Shown piece after piece: positions 1-8,753 of a stretch of DNA of 14,960 bases (positions within the stretch are counted from its first letter, which is position 1; each line of letters starts with the position of its first letter). Made by a program: the position numbers and the translations under genes. The notes beneath the pieces are model-generated. The model made no database searches and was not told where the DNA came from. It saw only the letters and a list, made by a program, of their open reading frames with translations. The DNA is taken from assembly GCA_035315685.1 (NCBI GenBank), contig DATFXR010000891.1, forward strand, positions 1 to 14,960, given 5' to 3'. Origin of the DNA: QHWK01 sp035315685. Lineage in GTDB: Bacteria > Acidobacteriota > Vicinamibacteria > Vicinamibacterales > CAVVIG01.

Positions 1-777
1 GAGTTCTTCCGCGGCTCGTACACCAACGGTGTGTGGGTCAAGGGGGAACTCGTCGAGCGCGTGAAGTACAACGCGATGTTCGCGACCAATCTCAGCATCC
101 TCGGCGTCAGCGCTTCGCAGCTCGACAACCGCATGGACACGCAGTCGTACGCGCTCACCTGGCTGCCGACGACGGGCGAGTTCGGACTGTGGGGGACCTT
201 CGGCGACTTCGACTATCACGAGAAGCTGGCGACGCGGCTCGCGCTCCACTTCACGCACAGCCTCGAGGACAAGCAGTCGCAGCCGGGCACCAACGCGATC
301 GAGAACAGCCAGATCCGCTTGAGCGACGGCAGCGTGATCTTCACGCCCGATCTGTTCGGTCCCGGCATCGCGGTCGAAACGGTCGATTACAAGATGCTGA
401 GCCTCGACGGCGGCCTGAAGTACCGCGGCCTGTCGCTCGAGGGCGAGTTCTACACCCGCTGGCTCGGCAGCTACACCGGGATCAACGTCGGCGGCATCCC
501 CGATCTCACCGACACCGGCTACCAGCTCCAGGCGTCGGCGATGGCGATTAAGGACGTCCTGCAGCTGTACGTGACCGGCTCGCAGGTGTTCGGCGACTAC
601 GGCAAACCGTCCGAGTTCCGCGTCGGCGAGAACTTCTACTTCATGAAGCAGCGCGGGCTGCGGCTGAACGCCGAGTTCATCGACGTCCACCACAGCCCGG
701 TCGGCTATACCGCGTACCCGATGCCGGTCGGCGCCAGCGGGCCGATCTTCCACATCAACCTGGAAATGAATTTCTGA
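1..777 (+). CDS. Outer-membrane porin-like beta-barrel protein, C-terminal part (5' end outside window)
   Basis: The frame is open to the first base of the window, so the start and any signal peptide lie upstream. About 258 residues are visible. They alternate hydrophobic and polar residues in short strands rich in Tyr, Phe, Trp and Gly (for example YALTWL, FGLWGTFGDF, LSLDGGLKYRGLSLEGEFY), as expected of transmembrane beta-strands. The protein ends in NLEMNF: a terminal Phe preceded by alternating residues is the usual signal for outer-membrane insertion by the BAM machinery. The strand pattern near the end (a GYQLQAS strand, a VTGSQVFGDYG strand, then SPVGYTAYPMPVG) resembles generic or phosphate-selective-type porins, but I cannot name a substrate. 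It is the first visible gene of a plus-strand run, 19 bp before the amidohydrolase. Confidence is high for a barrel and low for what it carries. Confidence 0.75.
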   Translation, partial: EFFRGSYTNGVWVKGELVERVKYNAMFATNLSILGVSASQLDNRMDTQSYALTWLPTTGEFGLWGTFGDFDYHEKLATRLALHFTHSLEDKQSQPGTNAIENSQIRLSDGSVIFTPDLFGPGIAVETVDYKMLSLDGGLKYRGLSLEGEFYTRWLGSYTGINVGGIPDLTDTGYQLQASAMAIKDVLQLYVTGSQVFGDYGKPSEFRVGENFYFMKQRGLRLNAEFIDVHHSPVGYTAYPMPVGASGPIFHINLEMNF

Positions 778-796
778 GCGAGCGGGAAAAGGGGGC

Positions 797-1891
797 ATGA
801 CTCATCAGGCACTCCGGCGGCTCGGTTATCTGGCGATCGCCGCGGTGGCACTCGGCGTCACCGTGCTTGCGGTCTGGGTCTCGCCGCAGCAGCGTGACAG
901 CTACGAGGTGAACGACACGCACTTTCACCTCACCAACTACATCCAGGAAGGGACCAACATCCACGACTTCCTGAAGATCATGGGCACGAAGGTCGGCCGC
1001 GTCGCGCTGTTCGGCATTCCGCTGCAGCAGCAGTGGTCGTACGGCAACACCGGCGATTTCGCGCCGACCTACTACCTGCAGACCGACGCGCCGCTCTACT
1101 ACTACTCGTTCACCGACGCCTTCATCGCGATGGCCTACCGATCGCTGGCGCCGGCCGATCGGGCGCGCTTCGATCCGATGATCACCGGCTTCAACCCGGC
1201 CGACATGTACGCCGCCGATCACATCCGCCGGGTGCTGACGACGTTTCCCGGCGTGTTCTCCGGAATCGGCGAGTTCACGATCCACAAGGAGTTCGTCTCG
1301 TCGAAGGTCGCCGGCGAGACCGCCAGCCTGACCAATCGCGCGCTCGATCGGCTGCTCGACTTCGCCGGCGAAGCCGGACTCGTGACGCTGATCCACAACG
1401 ACATCGACGTGCCGTTCCCGAAACCGGGACAGGAGCCGTATCAGGCGATCCAGCTGCGCGACCTCTTCCTCCGCCATCCGAAGACGACGATCATCTGGGC
1501 GCACATCGGCCTTGGCCGCGTGATTCAGCCGGTCAAGGATCAGCTCAGCATCATCGAGCGGTCGCTCGCCAACCCGGCGCTGTCCCACGTGCACTTCGAC
1601 ATCTCGTGGGACGAGACCGCCAAGTACCTGGTCGGCGCCCCTGAAGCGATCAAGGCCAGCGCCGATCTGATCAACCGCTATCCGGATCGGTTCCTGTTCG
1701 GCACCGACGAAGTGGCCCCGAGCGATCAAGCGAAGTACCTCAAGGTCTACACCCAGTACGCGCCGCTCTTCGCGCAGCTGACGCCCCAGGCGAGTGAGCG
1801 CGTGCGCAAGGGGAACTACCAACGCCTTTTCGACGACGCCAGACGCAAGGTCCGGGCGTGGGAAAAGGCGCACGTCAAGGAGACATCGTGA
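797..1891 (+). CDS. Membrane-anchored or exported amidohydrolase (amidohydrolase-2 type TIM barrel)
   Basis: This 364-residue protein has one N-terminal hydrophobic helix (about residues 9-28, after two Arg), so it is probably anchored in or exported across the inner membrane. The rest looks like a metal-dependent hydrolase of the amidohydrolase-2 kind. It has an HxH pair (His42 and His44 in NDTHFHL), a Glu and His in GIGEFTIHKEF (159 and 163), His200 in TLIHND, His236 in IIWAHIGLGR, and a late Asp304 in FLFGTDEVAP. These sit where the family places its metal ligands and catalytic Asp. The substrate is unknown; family members hydrolyse or decarboxylate small amides, esters, lactones and aromatic acids. 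The A-rich/G-rich stretch AAAAGGGGG lies only 1 nt before the ATG, so initiation is not textbook, but no better start is visible. Its stop TGA shares one base with the next gene's ATG, which implies cotranscription with the DcaP-like porin. Confidence 0.8.
   Translation: MTHQALRRLGYLAIAAVALGVTVLAVWVSPQQRDSYEVNDTHFHLTNYIQEGTNIHDFLKIMGTKVGRVALFGIPLQQQWSYGNTGDFAPTYYLQTDAPLYYYSFTDAFIAMAYRSLAPADRARFDPMITGFNPADMYAADHIRRVLTTFPGVFSGIGEFTIHKEFVSSKVAGETASLTNRALDRLLDFAGEAGLVTLIHNDIDVPFPKPGQEPYQAIQLRDLFLRHPKTTIIWAHIGLGRVIQPVKDQLSIIERSLANPALSHVHFDISWDETAKYLVGAPEAIKASADLINRYPDRFLFGTDEVAPSDQAKYLKVYTQYAPLFAQLTPQASERVRKGNYQRLFDDARRKVRAWEKAHVKETS
1877..1883 (+). promoter_or_regulatory. Ribosome binding site of the DcaP-like porin
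   Basis: AAGGAGA lies 7 nt before the ATG at 1891, inside the last codons of the amidohydrolase gene. It favours the ATG at 1891 over the in-frame GTG at 1888 and over a start further upstream at 1858. Confidence 0.7.
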
Positions 1892-3126
1892 TGAGACGTC
1901 GCCAACAACGAACCTGGCTTCAGATCGCGGCAGTGTTCGTCGTCCTGCTCGGCGCGGCAGCCCTGCCGCCGCGCGCCGGAGCGCAGCCGCCCGACGAGAA
2001 GCCGACGCTCGATATCTACGGGTTCGCGCAGGTCGACGCGATCGCCGACTTCAACCAGAACAACCCCGACTGGTACGACGTGCTCCGCCCCTCGAAGCTG
2101 CCGGCCTTCCCGAAGCAGTTCGGCGAGGACGGCCGCTTTTATATGAGCCCGCGGCAGAGCCGCTTCGGCGTGAAAGGCACACTGCCCACGTCGGACGGCG
2201 ACATCAAGGCGACCTTCGAGTTCGACATGTTCGGCGTCGGCGTGGACGCCGGACAGACGACGATCCGGCTGCGCCACGCCTGGGGACAGTGGAAGCAGAT
2301 CGGCGGTGGACAGACCAACGGCCAGTTCACCGACACCGACATCTTCCCGAACTCGCTCGACTACTGGGGGCCGAACGGGATGCTGTTCTTCCGCAACGTG
2401 CAGGTGTTCTGGGAGCCGTTCAACGACGGCACGTCGAACGCGCGGATCGCCATCGAGAAACCGGGCGCAAGCGCCGATCTGGGCGTGGTGTCGGACCGCA
2501 TCGAGTTGCAGAACGTCAAGGCGCGGTTCCCGGTGCCCGACTTCACCGGCCATTACCGCCGGGGCGCGTCGTGGGGATACGTGCAGGTGGGCGGCGCGCT
2601 GCGCTACATGGGCTACGACGACCTGCTGCCGAATGATCAGTTCGCGTTGAGCGGACATAACTGGGGCTGGGGCATCAGCGTCAGCTCGAACCTCAAGGTG
2701 ACGCCCTACGACACGCTGAAGCTCGGAATCGTCGAGGGCGCCGGCGTGGAGAACTACTTCAACGACGCGCCGGTGGACGTCGGCGTCAAGAGCAATCCCG
2801 GCAACGCGGTCACGCCCGTCGTCGGCGAGTCGCTCGGCGACTTCGGCCTGGTGCTGTTCCTCGATCACTCCTGGAACGACCGGTTCACGAGTGCAGTCGG
2901 CTACTCTCGAGTGGACATCTCCAATAGCAACGGCCAGGCGCCGAACGCATACAAGAACGGCCAGTACGCGCTCGCCAACCTGCTGTGCACGCCTGCGAAG
3001 AACGTGATGATGGGCGGCGAGTTCCAATGGATCCACCGCGAAAACTTCTCCGACGGCTTCTCGGTCAGCGATTTCCGGCTGCAGTTCTCGTTGAAATACA
3101 GCTTCGGTGTGAAGGTAGGAGGTTAG
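1891..3126 (+). CDS. DcaP-like outer-membrane porin
   Basis: This 411-residue protein has a clear signal peptide: RRRQQR, then a hydrophobic stretch at about 9-25, with probable cleavage after the PRAGAQ region near residue 31. The mature part begins with TLDIYGFAQVDAIADFNQ and continues through FYMSPRQSRFGVKG and FEFDMFG to a RLRHAWGQW strand and a FRNVQVFWEPF segment. This order of strands matches DcaP-type trimeric porins, which admit dicarboxylates and other small anions in Acinetobacter; the substrate here is not known. The protein does not end on an aromatic residue. After the last strand (FSLKYSF) come four more residues (VKVGG region), and the codons there double as the ribosome binding site of the glutaminase. 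It is translationally coupled to the amidohydrolase upstream (one-base stop/start overlap) and followed after 2 bp by the glutaminase, so it is probably the outer-membrane entry point for this operon's substrates. Confidence 0.78.
   Translation: MRRRQQRTWLQIAAVFVVLLGAAALPPRAGAQPPDEKPTLDIYGFAQVDAIADFNQNNPDWYDVLRPSKLPAFPKQFGEDGRFYMSPRQSRFGVKGTLPTSDGDIKATFEFDMFGVGVDAGQTTIRLRHAWGQWKQIGGGQTNGQFTDTDIFPNSLDYWGPNGMLFFRNVQVFWEPFNDGTSNARIAIEKPGASADLGVVSDRIELQNVKARFPVPDFTGHYRRGASWGYVQVGGALRYMGYDDLLPNDQFALSGHNWGWGISVSSNLKVTPYDTLKLGIVEGAGVENYFNDAPVDVGVKSNPGNAVTPVVGESLGDFGLVLFLDHSWNDRFTSAVGYSRVDISNSNGQAPNAYKNGQYALANLLCTPAKNVMMGGEFQWIHRENFSDGFSVSDFRLQFSLKYSFGVKVGG
3117..3122 (+). promoter_or_regulatory. Ribosome binding site of the glutaminase
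   Basis: A perfect AGGAGG lies 6 nt before the ATG at 3129 and overlaps the last Gly-Gly codons of the porin. It fixes the glutaminase start at 3129 rather than at the upstream in-frame start at 2985, which lies inside the porin. Confidence 0.8.
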
Positions 3127-3128
3127 CG

Positions 3129-4169
3129 ATGACCCGAACGTTTCGAGCAACGCGGTTGTGGCTGCCTGGCGCTGCCGCCGCCGCCGCCATCGTCATCGCG
3201 GCGTGCATGCCGCTCGGTGCCCAGGCTGACGCACAGTCCGCGGTGAACGCCGCGTTCAACAAATACCAGACGCTCAAAGAAGGCAAGAACGCCGACTACA
3301 TTCCCGCGCTCGCGAAGGTCGATCCGAATCTGTTCGGCATCGCGCTGGTGACCATCGACGGCAAGGTGGCCAGCGCCGGCGACCTGGCCACCGAGGTGTC
3401 GATCCAGTCGATCTCGAAGGTCTTCACGATGGCGCAGGTGATCCAGGAGCAGGGTCCCGAATCGATCGAGAAGCGGATCGGCGTCGACGCGACCGGCGCG
3501 CGCTTCAACTCGATCATCGCGATCGAGGCCGTGCGCAGCACGGTCGGCACCGGCGCGCCCGAGATGAACGCGCTCGTCAACCCCGGCGCGATCAGCGCGA
3601 CCAGCATGGTGACCGGCGGCAGCGCCGACGCCGTCTGGAACAAGATCATCGGGTTCCACAACGACTTCGCCGGCCGCCAGCTGAAAGTGCTGCAGGACGT
3701 CTACAAGTCCGAGTCCGACACCAACCAGCGCAACCAGGCGATCGGCGCGCTGATGTACGCCTACGGCTACATCAAGACCGACTGGAAGCAGGCGGTCGAT
3801 CTCTACACGCGCCAGTGCTCGATTGGCGTCAACGCGAAGGATCTCGCGATGATGGCGGCGACGCTGGCCGCCAAAGGCAAGAACCCGGTGACCGGGAAGC
3901 AGGTGATGGACCCGGCCAAGGTCCCGCCGGTGCTCGCGGTGATGGCGACGGCCGGCCTCTACGACGACTCCGGCAAGTGGCTCTATCACACCGGACTGCC
4001 GGCGAAGAGCGGCGTCGGCGGCGGCATCATCGCGGTCTCGCCGGGCAAGTTCGGGATCGCGGTCGTGTCGCCACCGCTCGACGACGCCGGCAACAGCGTG
4101 CGCGCGCAGAAAGCGATCGCGGACGTTTCGAACGCGCTCAACGGCAATCCGCTCGCCGGCGGTCGATAA
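3129..4169 (+). CDS. glsA: Exported glutaminase A
   Basis: This 346-residue protein matches the serine-dependent glutaminase family (beta-lactamase-like fold), which hydrolyses L-glutamine to glutamate and ammonia. The SxxK motif is at Ser94-Ile-Ser-Lys97 (VSIQSISKVFT), followed by the family blocks NPGAI (151-155), SESDTNQRNQAI (about 195-206), YTRQCSIGVNAKDLAMMAATLA (226-247) and the C-terminal KSGVGGGI/FGIAVVSPPLD region. The body is about 310 residues, normal for the family. Unusually, it carries an N-terminal export signal: basic residues, an Ala/Ile/Val core at about 13-25, then either a lipobox-like IAAC (Cys26, lipoprotein) or a signal peptidase I site at AQA near residue 33. Most characterised bacterial GlsA proteins are cytosolic. 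It lies 2 bp after the DcaP-like porin, which suggests that it deamidates glutamine in the periplasm or at the envelope. The family call is very secure; the location is inferred from the leader. Confidence 0.93.
   Translation: MTRTFRATRLWLPGAAAAAAIVIAACMPLGAQADAQSAVNAAFNKYQTLKEGKNADYIPALAKVDPNLFGIALVTIDGKVASAGDLATEVSIQSISKVFTMAQVIQEQGPESIEKRIGVDATGARFNSIIAIEAVRSTVGTGAPEMNALVNPGAISATSMVTGGSADAVWNKIIGFHNDFAGRQLKVLQDVYKSESDTNQRNQAIGALMYAYGYIKTDWKQAVDLYTRQCSIGVNAKDLAMMAATLAAKGKNPVTGKQVMDPAKVPPVLAVMATAGLYDDSGKWLYHTGLPAKSGVGGGIIAVSPGKFGIAVVSPPLDDAGNSVRAQKAIADVSNALNGNPLAGGR
3174..3188 (+). repeat. Five in-frame GCC triplets in the glutaminase leader
   Basis: Five consecutive GCC codons (after a GCT) encode part of the Ala run in the signal sequence. 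Slippage here would change only the length of the hydrophobic core and would not shift the frame. Confidence 0.6.
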
Positions 4170-4197
4170 CGACAGACATCGAAGACGGGGTGGCGCC

Positions 4198-6958
<2,761 letters not shown>

Positions 6959-6960
<2 letters not shown>

Positions 6961-7014
6961 GAGTCGCAAGTCGCGAGTCGGAAGTCGGAACTCGGAAGTC
7001 GGGAGTCGGGATTG
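6959..7014. repeat. Eight degenerate copies of a 7-bp tandem repeat (GGRAGTC)
   Basis: The spacer before the MscS gene is a head-to-tail array with period 7: GAGAGTC, GCAAGTC, GCGAGTC, GGAAGTC, GGAACTC, GGAAGTC, GGGAGTC, then a decaying GGGATTG. It starts inside the TGA stop of the glycoside hydrolase and stops just before the GGAGG ribosome binding site of the channel gene. No obvious promoter boxes are visible in it. The array fills most of the 70-bp gap, the largest spacer in the plus-strand block. Similar short intergenic arrays are, in my recollection, scattered in some acidobacterial genomes; I cannot verify that here. Confidence 0.8.
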
Positions 7015-7016
7015 AC

Positions 7017-7021
7017 GGAGG
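7017..7021 (+). promoter_or_regulatory. Ribosome binding site of the MscS-type channel gene
   Basis: GGAGG lies 9 nt before a GTG at 7031 and 12 nt before the adjacent in-frame ATG at 7034. Either could be the start; they differ by one residue. Confidence 0.55.
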
Positions 7022-7033
7022 TGTTGTGAGGTG

Positions 7034-8701
7034 ATGAAGGCGACACGTGCGCTCCTGGCGCTGGCGGTCGGCTTCACCATCGCGCTGGTGCTGCATGCTC
7101 CGGTGGCGCGGGCACAGGCACCAGCGTCGCATGTGGCGTCCACCCAGCCGGCCGAACCAGTCAAGGATGCGCTCGGTCGCGAGACGCCGCGCGGCACAGT
7201 GATCGGGTTCATGACCGCGGCGAGGAGATCGAACTTCGAAGCGGCGGTCCTGTACCTGAATGTCTCGCGAGAAGAGGGCGCCTCCGAGCTCGCGCACCAG
7301 CTCTATGCCGTGCTCGACACCCGGCTGCCGGCACGGCTCAACGAGGTGAGCGATCGGCCGGAAGGATCGCTCACCAACCTGCTCAAGCCGGACCAGGACA
7401 TCGTCGGCGCGATCGAGACGAACGAGGGCCCGCTCGATATCGTCGTCGAACGGGTGAACCGGGGCGCCGCCGGATCGGTCTGGTTGTTCTCGCGCCACAC
7501 GCTCGATGCGATTCCACGGGTGTACGAAGAGCTTCATCGCGTCTCGATCGACGCGTTCCTGCCGCGGTTTCTGACCCGCCCGCGAATCGGCGGTATCCGC
7601 TTCTTCGAGTGGATCACGTTCTTCGTCGCCATTCCGCTGTTCTACCGGGCGATGGGGCTCTTCGGGCTGGTGATCAGTCCGCTGGTGAACGTCTGGCGGC
7701 GCCGGCACGGCCTGCCGCCGCACACGTGGACATCGCTGCCGGGCCCGGTTCGTCTCCTGCTGCTCACGCTGTCGATCCGGTGGGCGCTGGCCAGCCTCGA
7801 CCTGCCGCTGTTCGAGCGGCAGTTCTGGTTCCTGACCGCCCGAGTATCGTTCACGATCGGGATCGTCTGGCTGGGGCTGCTCGCGAACGAGACCGGCGAG
7901 CGGTACCTTCAACGCCGTCACCAGGGATCGACCGTTGGCGACACCACCGCCATGCTGCGTCTCGGGCGACGAGTGGCCGACGTCCTCGTGCTCATGGTGG
8001 GTGTTCTGCTCGTGCTCAACTACTTCGGGATCGATCCGACGGCGGCGCTGGCCGGCCTCGGTATCGGCGGCATTGCGGTGGCGCTGTCGGCGCAGAAGAC
8101 GCTGGAGAACGTGATTGGCGGGCTGTCGATCATCTTCGACAAGGCGGTGCGCGTCGGCGATACGCTGAAGGTCGGCGACATGGCCGGAACCGTCGAGTAC
8201 ATCGGCCTGCGGTCGACGCGCATCCGCACCGTCGATCGCACGATCGTCAGCGTCCCCAACGGGCAGATCGCCAACGTCAACATCGAGACGCTGTCGGCGC
8301 GCGACAAGTTCCGCTTCTACCACTTCGTCGGCCTCGGCTACGACACGTCGGCGGCGCAGATGCGCACGATCGTCGCCGGCGTCAGGGACCTGCTGCTGCG
8401 ACAGCCGCTGGTCGACGACTCGTCGATCCGCGCGCGATTCATCCGTCTGGGTCCGTTCTCGATCGACGTCGAGGTGTTCGCCTACGTGTTCGCGCGCGAC
8501 TGGCCGCACTTCCTCGAGGTCCAGGAGCAGCTGCTGCTGGACGTCATGGACGTCGTCGAGCGGGCCGGGGCGACGATCGCGTTTCCGACGCAGACGCTGC
8601 ATCTGGCGGATCCGGAACGACGCGCGATCGGCAGCGAAAGCATCCGCGCGCTCCGAGCTGCGCGCCTCGGGGCGCCGTCGGCCCCCGTCGAACGGACGTG
8701 A
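7034..8701 (+). CDS. MscS-family mechanosensitive ion channel with N-terminal periplasmic domain
   Basis: This 555-residue protein has a cleavable-looking leader (hydrophobic core about 7-21, cleavage near ARAQA at 26-30). A soluble region of about 150 residues follows, presumably periplasmic. Next come membrane helices at about 189-211, 241-258, 266-286 and 312-331, and a pore-lining helix at about 336-356 (ALAGLGIGGIAVALSAQKT). After that comes the conserved MscS beta-domain (ENVIGGLSIIFDKAVRVGDTLKVG, then STRIRTVDRTIVSVPNGQ at about 395-412) and a C-terminal alpha/beta domain. MscS channels open under membrane tension and release solutes on hypo-osmotic shock. The ATG at 7034 was chosen; GTG 7031 is an equal alternative. 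The gene is co-directional with the glycoside hydrolase, but the 70-bp repeat-filled spacer leaves open whether it has its own promoter. It ends 52 bp from the convergent permease gene. Confidence 0.9.
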   Translation: MKATRALLALAVGFTIALVLHAPVARAQAPASHVASTQPAEPVKDALGRETPRGTVIGFMTAARRSNFEAAVLYLNVSREEGASELAHQLYAVLDTRLPARLNEVSDRPEGSLTNLLKPDQDIVGAIETNEGPLDIVVERVNRGAAGSVWLFSRHTLDAIPRVYEELHRVSIDAFLPRFLTRPRIGGIRFFEWITFFVAIPLFYRAMGLFGLVISPLVNVWRRRHGLPPHTWTSLPGPVRLLLLTLSIRWALASLDLPLFERQFWFLTARVSFTIGIVWLGLLANETGERYLQRRHQGSTVGDTTAMLRLGRRVADVLVLMVGVLLVLNYFGIDPTAALAGLGIGGIAVALSAQKTLENVIGGLSIIFDKAVRVGDTLKVGDMAGTVEYIGLRSTRIRTVDRTIVSVPNGQIANVNIETLSARDKFRFYHFVGLGYDTSAAQMRTIVAGVRDLLLRQPLVDDSSIRARFIRLGPFSIDVEVFAYVFARDWPHFLEVQEQLLLDVMDVVERAGATIAFPTQTLHLADPERRAIGSESIRALRAARLGAPSAPVERT

Positions 8702-8716
8702 GGTGGACTGACGCGT

Positions 8717-8743
8717 GGCTGCAGCCGCGCCGGCTTCAGCCGG
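8717..8743. terminator. Candidate bidirectional hairpin terminator between convergent genes
   Basis: The 52-bp spacer between the two convergent genes contains GGCTGCAGCC (8717-8726, a perfect palindrome) and CCGGCTTCAGCCGG (8730-8743, a GC stem with a 4-nt TTCA loop). There is no T-run on either side, so Rho-independent termination is not assured. The position between converging transcription units is what supports this call. Confidence 0.4.
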
Positions 8744-8753
8744 GCGACCGGAC

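Noticed and set aside
1816..3150. A 444-codon open frame antisense to the DcaP-like porin
   Set aside because: Antisense shadow: no recognisable motif, while the plus strand has a signal peptide, porin strands and a good ribosome binding site.
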